Of a stretch of 64,000 nt of DNA, positions 27,494-36,409 are shown in pieces (positions within the stretch are counted from its first letter, which is position 1; every line of letters starts with the position of its first letter). The DNA lies in assembly GCA_944392805.1 (NCBI GenBank), contig CALXXZ010000003.1:124001-188000 (forward strand), written 5' to 3'. The notes beneath the pieces were generated by a model, which saw only the letters and a program-made list of their open reading frames with translations, had not been told where the DNA came from and searched no databases. The stretch comes from an uncultured Clostridia bacterium (GTDB lineage: Bacteria > Bacillota > Clostridia > TANB77 > CAG-508). Both the position numbers and the translations under genes were made by a program.

Positions 27494-28219
27494 TTATTTT
27501 TCTATTTCACTTTCAGAACTCCATACCTTTATCATGTCAAAAGCCACACCATCTGTTTCATTTGAACGTAAAATAATATCAAACTTTTTTCTTGTTTCTA
27601 AATAATATACATTTGCGATTTTTACATCATTACGAATATTTAATGTCATTTTACTTCTATCATTTTCACTTGTCCAATTGATATCAATATTTTTATCAAT
27701 ATAGTTTTTATAGCATTTCGGAACACATCCAAAAGATTTAAATCCTTTTTTTGCATATATTTTGTCAATTAGAAATTGGTATAAAGATATAAATACATCA
27801 ACTGTACCATCATAATTTTCTTCTAATATAACTTGACATTTGTTATAATTCATTGTATTTACATTAGCAATAAATTCTCCTTCTTTTTCTTCAACAGTTA
27901 TTAAATTTTCTTCATATGGCATTATAAAATCATTTTTACTAAATATAATCCAACAAGCTATTACTAAAACTAAAGTTATTATTATTGATAAAATTATTGC
28001 AACTAATCTTTTTTTCTTTATCTCTTTAGAAAAAATTTTTATTGCTTTCTTTTCATCTACACTTGAAACCTTGATTTCACTTTTCATGTTGTCTAGGTAT
28101 TCTTTACATTCTTCACATTCTTTTAAGTGTTCCTCAACTAATTGTTTTGTTTCTTCTGAACTAATATTATCAACATATGATGGTAATAAGTCTTTTATAA
28201 TATTACAGCTTATATTCAT
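27494..28219 (-). CDS. Anti-sigma factor with zinc-finger domain
   Basis: Membrane anti-sigma factor of about 241 residues. The N-terminal zf-HC2 domain has the H-x3-C-x2-C zinc motif (EEHLKECEECKEYL), one membrane helix lies at about 75-95 (LVAIILSIIITLVLVIACWI), and an extracellular domain follows. ATG at 28219 overlaps the sigma factor TGA (ATGA), proving coupling. It is expected to hold the adjacent ECF sigma factor inactive at the membrane until a signal arrives. The extracellular part is not recognised. Confidence 0.9.
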   Translation of the reverse strand: MNISCNIIKDLLPSYVDNISSEETKQLVEEHLKECEECKEYLDNMKSEIKVSSVDEKKAIKIFSKEIKKKRLVAIILSIIITLVLVIACWIIFSKNDFIMPYEENLITVEEKEGEFIANVNTMNYNKCQVILEENYDGTVDVFISLYQFLIDKIYAKKGFKSFGCVPKCYKNYIDKNIDINWTSENDRSKMTLNIRNDVKIANVYYLETRKKFDIILRSNETDGVAFDMIKVWSSESEIEK

Positions 28220-28716
28220 TTCATATTCTCCTTTATCTTTAATTTTGAACGATAGTAAGTTACTCTTGCCCAATTTTCGTTTTTGTCGAATATTTCCCCA
28301 ATTTGTTTAAATGATAGTTCACAGTACACTCTTAATGTGAATACTTCCTTATATGGTTCTTCTAATTTATGTAGTATTTTTAATATTTCTGAGTTGTCTT
28401 CATTATCTATTATTTTATCTACTATGTTTTGTTCATTATCTATCTCAAGTTCGATTTCACTTTCACTTAGTTTTTGAAATTTTTTGTTTTTCTTATACTC
28501 AGAAAAATATGTATTTTTTGCTATTTCGCAAAGCCATGTAAGCATCTTTTTATTTGGATCATATTTATCAATATTTTTTAATGCTTTAAAAAATGTTTCT
28601 TGAGCAATTTCTTCGGCAATATTTACTTCTTTTGCTATAGCAACTAAATACCTATAAATACTTTTATAATACTTACAATAAATTTCTTCGAAATTAATAT
28701 CCATCATTTTTATCAC
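28216..28716 (-). CDS. ECF-family RNA polymerase sigma factor
   Basis: A 166-residue extracytoplasmic-function sigma factor. Region 2 is at about 8-75 (YYKSIYRYLVAIAKEVNIAE, then EETFFKALKNID) and region 4 at about 110-160 (EPYKEVFTLRVYCELSFKQI). The GTG start (28716) has GGAG only 4 bases upstream; an ATG at 28707 is a slightly spaced-out alternative. It is coupled to the zinc-finger anti-sigma gene. No self-activating ECF promoter could be assigned with confidence. Confidence 0.92.
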   Translation of the reverse strand: MIKMMDINFEEIYCKYYKSIYRYLVAIAKEVNIAEEIAQETFFKALKNIDKYDPNKKMLTWLCEIAKNTYFSEYKKNKKFQKLSESEIELEIDNEQNIVDKIIDNEDNSEILKILHKLEEPYKEVFTLRVYCELSFKQIGEIFDKNENWARVTYYRSKLKIKENMK

Positions 28717-28797
28717 TTATCTCCGTTCATAAGTAATACTTTTAAATTTGAATTTCGTTACAACTTTTATTTATTTTTTTATTTTCTTGATTATTTT

Positions 28798-28986
28798 TTA
28801 TTTCAATACTAATGCTTTTTTAGGACAGAAGTTTGAACATTTACCACAACTTATACATTTATTATAATCTATTGTTGGAGCTTCAAATTCTTTTTGTGAT
28901 AATGCTCCTACTGGACAAATTTTTACAGCTGGACATTTGTGATTTTGCGGGCAATTTTTTGTTATTATTTCTAATTTTTTATTCAT
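28798..28986 (-). CDS. Small 4Fe-4S ferredoxin-type protein
   Basis: A 62-residue protein. The second half carries a canonical CxxCxxCxxxCP cluster (CISCGKCSNFCPKKA). The first half has four further cysteines (NCPQNHKCPAVKICPVGAL), which could complete a second cluster in an unusual arrangement. It has a good ribosome site (AAGGAGG). An electron carrier or an iron-sulfur domain partner; the redox partner is unknown. Confidence 0.85.
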   Translation of the reverse strand: MNKKLEIITKNCPQNHKCPAVKICPVGALSQKEFEAPTIDYNKCISCGKCSNFCPKKALVLK

Positions 28987-29052
28987 TTTACTTTCCTCCT
29001 TATAATTATCATATTATAAAAACTTTTTATTTCACTAAATTGTACTTTGTTA

Positions 29053-29577
29053 TTATAATTTATATTCTTTTATTTCGCAATTTTTTAATCCTCGATTTAA
29101 AAACATTCCACTTTGTATGCCTTCAAAATAGCAACTAAAAGCCTTTGATACACCACTATGAGCAACAATTAATACACTCTTATATTCTTTTGTTTTTAAA
29201 TCATCTAAAAACTCAAATATTCTCTCAAAGAAAACTTTTATATTTTCAGACGTTCCATATTGAATGGTAGTATTATAATTCCAATATTCTTCACGATTGG
29301 TTACTGTTAGAGGTTTTCCACTTAAATCTCCACAACTTCGTTCCATTATTCTATTATCATAAATAATTTTGGTATTATTTACATTTACTATTTTTGCTGT
29401 ATGTTTTGCTCTATTTAATGGAGAAGATATAATTATATCAAAGTCTATATTTTTGATTTTATCTCTTAATTCTTCTGCTTGCTTTATTCCTAATTCCGTT
29501 AAGTCTTCATCAGTTGTATTATATTTTCCTAAAGCATTATGTGGTACTTGACCATGTCTTACTATATATATTTTCAT
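29053..29577 (-). CDS. Histidine phosphatase family protein
   Basis: A 174-residue phosphoglycerate-mutase-like phosphatase. The catalytic RHG triad is YIVRHGQVPHN (His8), the proton donor region lies in ELRDKI..., SSPLNRAKHTA binds phosphate, and the second histidine is in VLIVAHSGVSKAF. Many clostridial proteins of this type are broad-specificity phosphatases (CobC or GpmB-like); there is no cobalamin gene nearby, so the substrate is open. Confidence 0.9.
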   Translation of the reverse strand: MKIYIVRHGQVPHNALGKYNTTDEDLTELGIKQAEELRDKIKNIDFDIIISSPLNRAKHTAKIVNVNNTKIIYDNRIMERSCGDLSGKPLTVTNREEYWNYNTTIQYGTSENIKVFFERIFEFLDDLKTKEYKSVLIVAHSGVSKAFSCYFEGIQSGMFLNRGLKNCEIKEYKL

Positions 29578-29621
29578 AAATAATTCCTACTAAAGCCTAC
29601 TATTCTTCTACAAAACACTAA

Positions 29622-29649
29622 ATTATAATTTGTTTAACTATTTTGTCAA
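29622..29649 (-). promoter_or_regulatory. Sigma-A promoter of the histidine phosphatase gene
   Basis: TTGACA (29649-29644), a 16-base spacer and TATAAT (29627-29622) on the minus strand. The -35 box lies inside the last codons of the upstream gene, so the phosphatase gene has its own promoter. Confidence 0.75.
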
Positions 29650-30309
29650 AGATATATTATAACTATTGTCTATTAGTTCAAATATCTTTTCTGTTTTTAC
29701 ACTACCATCTAATTTTATAGTAATCCAATTCTCTTTATTCATATGATAGCCTCCAAATATTTTGTCATTATCAATAATTTCTTTTATTTTATCTTTTGAA
29801 TATCTTAAATCAATAATTTCAACAATTTTATCTGATTCAAGTTCTAACTTTCTTTCAGAAATTATAAGTAACGCACCATACCACTTATTATTTGTTTTAT
29901 TTCTCCAAACTGCATTTTCAGAAAATTTTTTCCATAAAAATTCTAAATCATCATTATATTTTTCTTTTATGTATCTAATTATTTCTTTTGCTTGTTCACT
30001 CTTGAATATATTTGGAGTTGTACATTTTGTTATAATTTTCTGTAGTTCATTTTCATATTCTTCTCTAACTTTTCCAACAAATTCGCCTGTACTATCTTGA
30101 ATATCCACTAATATATATTCATCTTCATTTGTTAAGTCAAATAATTTTGAAGTCATTTTATTATTTTCTACTGTAACACTCATTTCAAATTGTTTATCAT
30201 ATATTTTAGTTTTATATAAATATATCCCATTTTCTTGTATAAAACCATATTTTAGTAATTCATCATAATTTATTACTTTATTTTTTAGTTCATTTTCCAA
30301 AATCCTCAT
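29638..30309 (-). CDS. MmcQ/YjbR-family protein
   Basis: A 223-residue protein with an N-terminal part of about 100 residues and a C-terminal MmcQ/YjbR-like domain (about 105-223). The latter has the features VWRNKTNNKWYGALL and the C-terminal GGYHMNKENWITIKLDGS. YjbR proteins adopt a CyaY-like fold and may bind DNA; the function is unsettled. The two-domain form with this N-terminal region is common in clostridia. It has AAAGGAG-type spacing upstream of the ATG. Confidence 0.82.
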   Translation of the reverse strand: MRILENELKNKVINYDELLKYGFIQENGIYLYKTKIYDKQFEMSVTVENNKMTSKLFDLTNEDEYILVDIQDSTGEFVGKVREEYENELQKIITKCTTPNIFKSEQAKEIIRYIKEKYNDDLEFLWKKFSENAVWRNKTNNKWYGALLIISERKLELESDKIVEIIDLRYSKDKIKEIIDNDKIFGGYHMNKENWITIKLDGSVKTEKIFELIDNSYNISLTK

Positions 30310-30327
30310 AAAAGATTTTCTCCTTTT

Positions 30328-30642
30328 TTATTCTAAATATAAGATTTCTTTATTTTGTGTTTTAGCATATTCAATTTCACTTTTTGTACTATCTCCTATA
30401 TAACCATTTATATTTACAACAAAAATAGCATCTGATAACTTTATTTTTTCTTTATGCATTTTGCCAAGCATAATTATTTCTTCTTGAGTAGGAACTTCTT
30501 TATCAGCATTTGTTGGAAATATTGGAATTAAAGCAACATTTCCTTCCAATTCCATTTGCATTGCTACTTTCATTATTTCATCTCTAAATTTCAAACTACC
30601 ACAAATAGTTATTACTTTTGTTTTTTTCTCTATATTTTTCAT
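30328..30642 (-). CDS. Nucleoside 2-deoxyribosyltransferase-like protein
   Basis: A 104-residue protein with the Rossmann-like fold of the nucleoside deoxyribosyltransferase / DUF4406 group. It has VITICGSLKFRDEIMKVA at the start and SDAIFVVNINGYIGDSTKSEIEYA in the second half, where the Ser/Glu motif sits. ATG at 30642 is preferred because GGAGG lies 6 bases upstream; the frame is open for 26 more codons, up into the 3' end of the RhuM-Fic remnant. Actual base-exchange activity is not proven. Confidence 0.75.
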   Translation of the reverse strand: MKNIEKKTKVITICGSLKFRDEIMKVAMQMELEGNVALIPIFPTNADKEVPTQEEIIMLGKMHKEKIKLSDAIFVVNINGYIGDSTKSEIEYAKTQNKEILYLE

Positions 30643-30712
30643 AATTAACCTCCGATATAATTCTCTAAATTTTGTCGTTTTAACTTTTCCATCATTTCTT
30701 AAGTTTTCTAAA

Positions 30713-31631
30713 TTAATCATTGTTTAAAAAATTCATTACTAAATCTATAATTACTTCTTTTTCTCTTGGATTAGATTCTGCAATTAATAAAGTTAAAGCT
30801 GTTAATGTATTATTATCAATTGTTTGTTTTCCATTCTTGTATAGTATACCATAAAAATTTAAGAAGTATATAAATAGTGTTGCTGCAATTCTTTTGTTTC
30901 CATCTGCAAATACGTGGTTCTTTACTATCAAATATAAGAAATTTGCTCCTTTTTCTTCTATACTTTTGTATATATCTTTTCTATACATTCATTGTACTCA
31001 ATTCTTCTTTCATCTATTTTTCTGTCTATTTTCTTTAAGGTTTTATGGTCATAATCATCTAGTAAATCTAATGCTTTTGAATATTCACCGATTACTTTTA
31101 ATATTTCTTTGCATCAGTACCTTCTAATCTTTCATCAATTCTATTAGCAATATCAATTAATTTTACTGTTTTTTCTAAATAATCTAATCTTTTTTGATTT
31201 ACAACATAGCCTTTTAACATATAATCTTTTAGGATTCTATTAGCCCATTGTCTAAATATAACACCATTTTTAGATTTTACTCTATATCCAACTGATATAA
31301 TCACGTCCAAATTATATATTTTAGATTTTCTACCTCCAGAACTTTTATCGGAAATTCCGATAGAAGTTTTTTCTTCAAGTTCTCCTTCTTTAAAAATATT
31401 ATTGATATGTTCACTTAATGTGGATTGCTTTACATCAAATAACAATGCCATTTGTGCTTGTGTAAGCCACACAGTATCTTCGCTTATGTTCACTTCTAAT
31501 TTTACTCCTTGGTTTTCAAATAGAATAATTTCATTCTTTTTTTGTTCTATAAAACCACATCCTTTATATAATATTTTGTTACTATTACTATATCTATTTT
31601 TATATATAATTATTAATAGATATATAAACAA
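30713..31631 (-). pseudogene. RhuM-Fic family gene, frameshifted and internally deleted
   Basis: Remains of a virulence RhuM-type protein with a C-terminal Fic/Doc domain. The first part (to 31098) contains the RhuM signature WLTQAQMALLFDVKQSTLSE and GYRVKSKNGVIFRQWA. It ends early because one A is missing in GCAAAGAAATA; adding it continues into EILKVIGEYSKALDLLDDYD and IDERRIEYNE. There the frame shifts again, and the expected start of the Fic domain (roughly 30-40 residues) is absent. The rest, YKSIEEKGANFLYLIVKNH and the Fic core HVFADGNKRIAA, is intact in a third frame. The true start is unclear. A decayed toxin or defence-related gene. Confidence 0.85.
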
Positions 31632-31711
31632 CTGTTTGTATTTTATAATAAATTACTCTATTTGTCAAGACCTTTTTTCTCTTTTTTATTTTAATTTGCA
31701 AATAATTAATT

Positions 31712-32647
31712 TTAAAAAAGTTTTATTTGTTGATTTTCAGTTATAATCCAACTTTTCTGTTTTGCCTCTGTGATTTTATCTCCGGTTTCATATCCTCCAA
31801 TTAAAAATGGTGAATTTTCATTGTGTTTTCTCATATTATCCATAACTATACCTTTGTTAGAATTTGCATAACAATACTTGCAAAAATGCCCACAAGAATT
31901 ATATGCACCTATATCATTTCCCATTAAACAATTACAATTTTCTCTCGTATTTTTTATTTTGGGCACATTTAATTTATGTCCTATTGTTTCTTCAACAAAC
32001 TCTTTATTTCTACATCCTATAGTATTAACACCATATTCTGATAAAAATTCACTTTCACAACAAGAATAAATTTCTATACCATTTTGCTTTCCTATGTTTA
32101 CAAATTGCTTTGCTAATATAACTTGTTCATCTTTAGTCGTTGGTTTTAAATCTGGTGCATTTCTTTTTACCTTTTCATATAAATCTAAAAAACTAATTAT
32201 ACATCTTTTGGTATACCCTTTTAATTCCTGTGCAATATATTCAAATTTTTCTATGTGTTTATTTATATTAAATTCATCGTTTATAAATATTGGGTCATAT
32301 CTCCAACCAACAAAATCCTTACTTAGTTTTAAAGATAATTTTTTAAAGCTATTTATTACTTTGTCTTTGCTAGGAACATTTTCTTCTATATCTTTTCCAT
32401 AAGGGGTGATTGTTACATACCAAAATTGTTTGAAATTTTTTATTTCGTCTAAATATTTGAGCATTGGTTCAGGATTTTTAGTACAAAACTCTATAGAGTC
32501 AACAACTTCAGGATTTAAAACATATTTTGTTACTTGATTTGGATAATAGGGATTTCTAACTAATACATATCCTTCTCTAATCCTATTTATAAACCATTTA
32601 GAATAAAAAGCTGGTATATCTGTTCTACAACCTGTGTTTATTATCAT
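31712..32647 (-). CDS. DUF1848 iron-sulfur protein
   Basis: A 311-residue DUF1848 protein. It starts MIINTGCRTDIPAFYSKWF and carries the family's closing cysteine motif CGHFCKYCYANS (CxxxCxxC, about 255-266), resembling the cluster motif of radical SAM enzymes, although it is at the C-terminal side. Other conserved cysteines are in YSCCESE and NCNCLMGNDIGAYNSC. The function is unknown; a redox or nucleic-acid repair role has been suggested for relatives of spore photoproduct lyase, but this is inference. Confidence 0.88.
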   Translation of the reverse strand: MIINTGCRTDIPAFYSKWFINRIREGYVLVRNPYYPNQVTKYVLNPEVVDSIEFCTKNPEPMLKYLDEIKNFKQFWYVTITPYGKDIEENVPSKDKVINSFKKLSLKLSKDFVGWRYDPIFINDEFNINKHIEKFEYIAQELKGYTKRCIISFLDLYEKVKRNAPDLKPTTKDEQVILAKQFVNIGKQNGIEIYSCCESEFLSEYGVNTIGCRNKEFVEETIGHKLNVPKIKNTRENCNCLMGNDIGAYNSCGHFCKYCYANSNKGIVMDNMRKHNENSPFLIGGYETGDKITEAKQKSWIITENQQIKLF

Positions 32648-32678
32648 TTTTTACTCCTTAATTGTAATTTATATATAA

Positions 32679-33098
32679 TTAATTACTGTATCTTTTATCT
32701 CCCCACCAATTCGGTATAATATCTTTTAATAATATAGTTTTTCTATTTTCATAGTCTGTCAAAATTTCCATATTTCTATTTTCATAAGACAATTGCATTA
32801 AAAATTCTCTGCAAGCTCCACAAGGCATACCACCATTAACTTTTGGTGGTTCTTTTCTAAAAGCAATTAATCTCTTAATTTTAGTTTCTCCTGTGTTTAT
32901 ATACATATTAAGTGCCGCTATTCTTTCTGCACATAAATTTATAACTCCACTTGCACCTTCAATACAAAATCCTGTAAATATTTTTCCACTTTCACTCTGA
33001 ATAGCAGCTACAACATGATGAGCTTGTATAAACGGTGATACTTCTTCTGGATGATACTCTTTTTTTGCTTTCAAATACATTTCTTCCCATATATCCAA
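32679..33098 (-). CDS. Cytidine deaminase-like zinc enzyme
   Basis: A 139-residue zinc deaminase. It has the catalytic CAER (Cys-Ala-Glu) and the second zinc motif PCGACRE. The size, the single-domain form and the closing IPNWWGDKRYS are close to blasticidin-S-deaminase and clostridial cytidine deaminase-like proteins. The open frame begins at a TTG overlapping the alr stop. A second TTG at 33098 (MDIWEEM) is better placed, 9 bases after AGGAG, and is adopted here. The gene is translationally coupled to alr. Confidence 0.85.
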   Translation of the reverse strand: MDIWEEMYLKAKKEYHPEEVSPFIQAHHVVAAIQSESGKIFTGFCIEGASGVINLCAERIAALNMYINTGETKIKRLIAFRKEPPKVNGGMPCGACREFLMQLSYENRNMEILTDYENRKTILLKDIIPNWWGDKRYSN

Positions 33099-33103
33099 TA
33101 TAA

Positions 33104-34189
33104 TCAACTCCTATTAATAAAAATTCTTGGTACTCTGTATGATATTGTACTTAAAATTTCATAGTTTATAGTATTACACTCTTTTGCAATATCTTCGAGT
33201 GTACGAATATTATTATCCCAAATATATACATCAGTTCCAACCTTTACATTTTCTATATCTGTTACATCTATCATACAACTATCCATACATATACTACCTA
33301 ATATTTGAGCTTTTTTGTTATTTACAATAACTGCTCCTTTATTTGATAATTGTCTTCTTAAGCCATCTGCATATCCTATTGGTATAGTTGCAATTTTCAT
33401 ATTCTTTTTGGTTATAAATTTTCTTGAATAACTTATTGAAACATCTTGTCCAACTTCTTTTATAAAAGTTACTTTTGTTTTCAACTTACAAATTGGTTCA
33501 ACATCTATTTTTTCTTTTGCGTTTTCAAAAGATTCATAACCATACATTATTATTCCTGGTCTAACCATATTTGAAATATTATCATTGTAATTTATAATAC
33601 CATTTGATGCTGATGAATGAATATATTTTATCGTATCAAAATTATCCTTAATAATTTCAACAGCTTTTCTAAATATTTCTAATTGTTTGTTTGTATAATT
33701 TTTGTCATAATCAGCGGAAGATAAATGTGTATAACATCCTTCAACTATTATGTTTGGATTATTTTTTATTTTATCTATAAATTCTTTTAAGTCTTCTATT
33801 TTTATTCCTGTTCTATTCATTCCTGTTTCTATTTCTAAATGAACTTTAATCTTTTCTTTAACTTTAAGAATTTCTTCTAAAAATAAGCTATCACTTATTC
33901 CTATTGTAATATTGTATTTTATAATATTTTCTATTTCTTCAATATATGGCTGATTTAAAATAAATATTTCTTTTTTATACCCTAATTTTCTTAATTCTAT
34001 TGCTTCATCAACTATTGCAACTGCAACAATGTCAAATTTATTAATTACTTCTATATTTTTGTTTATATATGTTCCATAAGCATTTGCTTTAATAACAGGC
34101 ATTAATGTTTTATTACCTACATATTTTTGAATTTTATCAATATTCATATTAAATTTTTGTATATCTACTTCCATAATAGTTGGTCTCAT
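33104..34189 (-). CDS. alr: Alanine racemase
   Basis: PLP enzyme of 361 residues that makes D-alanine for peptidoglycan. The PLP-binding Lys is in MPVIKANAYGT (Lys34). The second catalytic Tyr is in VSISYSRKFITK, followed by TIPIGYADGL and ICMDSCMIDVT. The N-terminal TIM barrel and C-terminal beta domain are complete. Related racemases for serine or broad substrates share these motifs, so alanine is the most likely but not the only substrate. It has its own promoter at 34225-34253. Confidence 0.9.
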   Translation of the reverse strand: MRPTIMEVDIQKFNMNIDKIQKYVGNKTLMPVIKANAYGTYINKNIEVINKFDIVAVAIVDEAIELRKLGYKKEIFILNQPYIEEIENIIKYNITIGISDSLFLEEILKVKEKIKVHLEIETGMNRTGIKIEDLKEFIDKIKNNPNIIVEGCYTHLSSADYDKNYTNKQLEIFRKAVEIIKDNFDTIKYIHSSASNGIINYNDNISNMVRPGIIMYGYESFENAKEKIDVEPICKLKTKVTFIKEVGQDVSISYSRKFITKKNMKIATIPIGYADGLRRQLSNKGAVIVNNKKAQILGSICMDSCMIDVTDIENVKVGTDVYIWDNNIRTLEDIAKECNTINYEILSTISYRVPRIFINRS

Positions 34190-34224
34190 ATTTTTCCTCC
34201 CTACACTTACTATATTTTGTTACG

Positions 34225-34253
34225 ATTATATAATATAAGACAGACAATTTCAA
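34225..34253 (-). promoter_or_regulatory. Sigma-A promoter of alr
   Basis: TTGAAA (34253-34248), a 17-base spacer and TATAAT (34230-34225), about 36 bases before the alr start codon. Confidence 0.75.
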
Positions 34254-34289
34254 CTAATTATCTGTCCAAGTTATTATAACATTTTACTT

Positions 34290-34817
34290 TTATATTTCAT
34301 TAATTATCTTATCTAAACTAGAAAAATCAATGAAATCCACTTTTTTATTATAAGTTTCTATCATTGCTCTATTTTCAGCTGTTTGCTTTTCTTCTGGTAA
34401 ATTCTTAACTGCATTATACAGTAATTTCATCATAGTTTTATGGGCAAAGTTTAATTTTGAATAGTCTATTCCACCTCTTAAATGGAATATTTTTGCTTTT
34501 TCAAAAATTTCTTTTGGTATTTGACTTTTTATATTATTTCTTATATTATTTTTATTTATTTCATCTGTTGGATCTGAAAGACCAACTGTTGCAATAATAA
34601 TCTTTCTGCTTGAAATATTATTTAATTTTTTTATCGTTTTTGACATTCCTAATACTCCACCAGCATACAATCCGCCTAAATAAACAATGTTATCATAATC
34701 ATTTATTTTTTTCACATCTTCAAAAGAAATTACTTCTATATTAGTTCTTCTTGAAAGTTCTTCTGCATATTGTTTTGTTGTTCCATAATGAGATCCATAT
34801 ATTATAATATTGCTCAT
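34290..34817 (-). CDS. Flavodoxin-domain protein
   Basis: A 175-residue flavoprotein. The FMN phosphate loop is at the N-terminus, IIIYGSHYGTTKQYAEEL (about 3-20). The domain continues with VYLGGLYAGGVLGMSKTI and HLRGGIDYSKL, matching the Flavodoxin_5 (HemG-like) group. In bacteria these act in protoporphyrinogen oxidation or as general electron carriers; no haem genes are nearby, so a carrier role is more likely. Confidence 0.85.
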   Translation of the reverse strand: MSNIIIYGSHYGTTKQYAEELSRRTNIEVISFEDVKKINDYDNIVYLGGLYAGGVLGMSKTIKKLNNISSRKIIIATVGLSDPTDEINKNNIRNNIKSQIPKEIFEKAKIFHLRGGIDYSKLNFAHKTMMKLLYNAVKNLPEEKQTAENRAMIETYNKKVDFIDFSSLDKIINEI

Positions 34818-34835
34818 ACAACCTCCATTTTATCT

Positions 34836-34910
34836 TTATTTTTTAAATACTAGAATTGCTTTTGCTGTCCCTGTGATTGACATGGTAACTAATTCATATT
34901 CATTTTGTAG
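34836..34910 (-). pseudogene. Possible C-terminal gene remnant
   Basis: Between the flavodoxin gene and the small membrane protein gene is a 24-codon open stretch ending ITGTAKAILVFKK-stop, directly after an in-frame stop codon. It lacks a ribosome site. It reads like the tail of a lost protein, but its family is not recognised. It could also be noise. Confidence 0.3.
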
Positions 34911-34917
34911 CTATTTT

Positions 34918-35106
34918 TTAGTCTTTTGTATATTGTCTTTTTATAATATTAAATAAACTTGACAATATAAGACTACTTAATGAAATAAATAAATATACAT
35001 TATTTTTTTCATCTGTAAAAATACATAAGCAAATAAATATCATTGCTGATACTAATAAAATTACACTTCCTATTGTTAATAATTTACTTATCAATTTTTT
35101 ATCCAT
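34918..35106 (-). CDS. Small two-helix membrane protein
   Basis: A 62-residue protein with two hydrophobic segments (about 9-30 and 37-53) separated by a charged turn (FTDEKNN), and a basic C-terminal tail. It has a reasonable ribosome site (AGAGG). No family is recognised; its reality rests on the ribosome site and the membrane pattern. Confidence 0.6.
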   Translation of the reverse strand: MDKKLISKLLTIGSVILLVSAMIFICLCIFTDEKNNVYLFISLSSLILSSLFNIIKRQYTKD

Positions 35107-35157
35107 AACAATTTACCTCTCTTTTAATTTATTATATTTTTTTTAACTACAAATTAT

Positions 35158-35799
35158 TTATCTAAACAATAATCTTAAAATTCTACTCTTAGGAAAAATT
35201 TTAAATTTCATATTGTTAGTTTTGATTTTCAAGTCATCATATTTTTTCTTGTTATATCCGTATTTATCTATTACTTTTATATCAATTTCATCTTTTGGTT
35301 TATTTGACTTTTCTTTCATTATTTTTATCATTTCCAAATTATAAGTCTTTATTTCTACTTGATCTATGATAGCTGTTGTACTGCATTCTTCAATTTTTAC
35401 ATCTCCAATAGTAACAGTAACAAGTGCATTTATTCCACTACTTTGCTTACTTAAAAAGTTTCTTTGCAGCATAATATCGTCTATAATTTCAAAAGGAGCA
35501 AAGTTAATAGTAATTCCATCTATGATACAATCTATTCCATAATCTACTTTATCTTTATTGTATTCAAAAGTTAATGAATCAAGTTTTTCATCATATAAAT
35601 TATTACTTTGTAAATATTGTCTGATTGTATTCATATTTTTTTCTTCTACAATTATATCTATGTCTGAATGCTCTCTATTTGATATAGTATTAGAAATTAG
35701 ATATGGAACTGTACCACCAACAATATATAAATTTTCCTTTAATAACTTGTTTGAATTTAGTTTTAATATTATTTCTTTAATTTTAGAATAATTACTCAT
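35158..35799 (-). CDS. Nucleotidyltransferase-fold protein
   Basis: A 213-residue protein with the minimal nucleotidyltransferase signature: YIVGGTVPYL (GG loop, about 26-35) followed by HSDIDIIVEE (DxD, about 44-53) and a third acidic position in NYGIDCIIDGITINF. Relatives are often antibiotic adenylyltransferase-like or MenA/AbiEii-like toxins. There is no partner gene resembling an antitoxin directly beside it. The C-terminal 30 residues are strongly basic. Confidence 0.75.
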   Translation of the reverse strand: MSNYSKIKEIILKLNSNKLLKENLYIVGGTVPYLISNTISNREHSDIDIIVEEKNMNTIRQYLQSNNLYDEKLDSLTFEYNKDKVDYGIDCIIDGITINFAPFEIIDDIMLQRNFLSKQSSGINALVTVTIGDVKIEECSTTAIIDQVEIKTYNLEMIKIMKEKSNKPKDEIDIKVIDKYGYNKKKYDDLKIKTNNMKFKIFPKSRILRLLFR

Positions 35800-35869
35800 A
35801 GTACACCTCTTAAATTTGAAATATTGGTTGGTTTTATTTTTATATTCAATACTAAATTGTAATTCGTTT

Positions 35870-36379
35870 TTATTTATTATTCTTTTTCCATTTTCTAATT
35901 TTTCCTCTAAAATTTTTAAAATTAGATATAGTGTTTAAATGAATTAATCTACATACACTAAACTCTTTACCATTCGTTTTAGCCCAATTTCTTTTACCAT
36001 CTTCAAATAATTCTTCATCAGATAATTTATTTATTAGCTGAAGGATTTTGTTTACTTTTTGATTAAAATTATCAATTAGCTCATTTAAAGAATACTTGCT
36101 ATACTTATCATAAAAACTTTTATATAACCAATCTAAATCATTCCACTTCCATTCTGTTGCAAGTGATGTTTCTTGTATTCCTTTTTGTTCCTCATCTTCC
36201 CAAGCTAAAACCAAATCCATCCATCCCACACAAAATGCTAACATTTGAAAAGGACTATATTCTATTTCTTTATCAAATATATTTATAGATGTATCTTCTA
36301 TATCAGAGTATTCCTCTATAAATGAATTTGAGTTGCTTTTAATTTCTTCTATCAATTCTGATTTATTATTATATCTCAT
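35870..36379 (-). CDS. ClbS/DfsB-family four-helix protein
   Basis: A 169-residue protein of the ClbS/DfsB (DUF1706) family, related to DinB-like four-helix bundles. It has SPFQMLAFCVGWMDLVLAWE and the closing VCRLIHLNTISNFKNFRGKIRKW, where family members keep an Asn/His pattern. ClbS detoxifies colibactin as a cyclopropane hydrolase, but most homologues have unknown substrates, so only family membership is claimed. Confidence 0.85.
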   Translation of the reverse strand: MRYNNKSELIEEIKSNSNSFIEEYSDIEDTSINIFDKEIEYSPFQMLAFCVGWMDLVLAWEDEEQKGIQETSLATEWKWNDLDWLYKSFYDKYSKYSLNELIDNFNQKVNKILQLINKLSDEELFEDGKRNWAKTNGKEFSVCRLIHLNTISNFKNFRGKIRKWKKNNK

Positions 36380-36409
36380 AATTTTAACACCTTTTTTCTA
36401 TTTCTCTCA

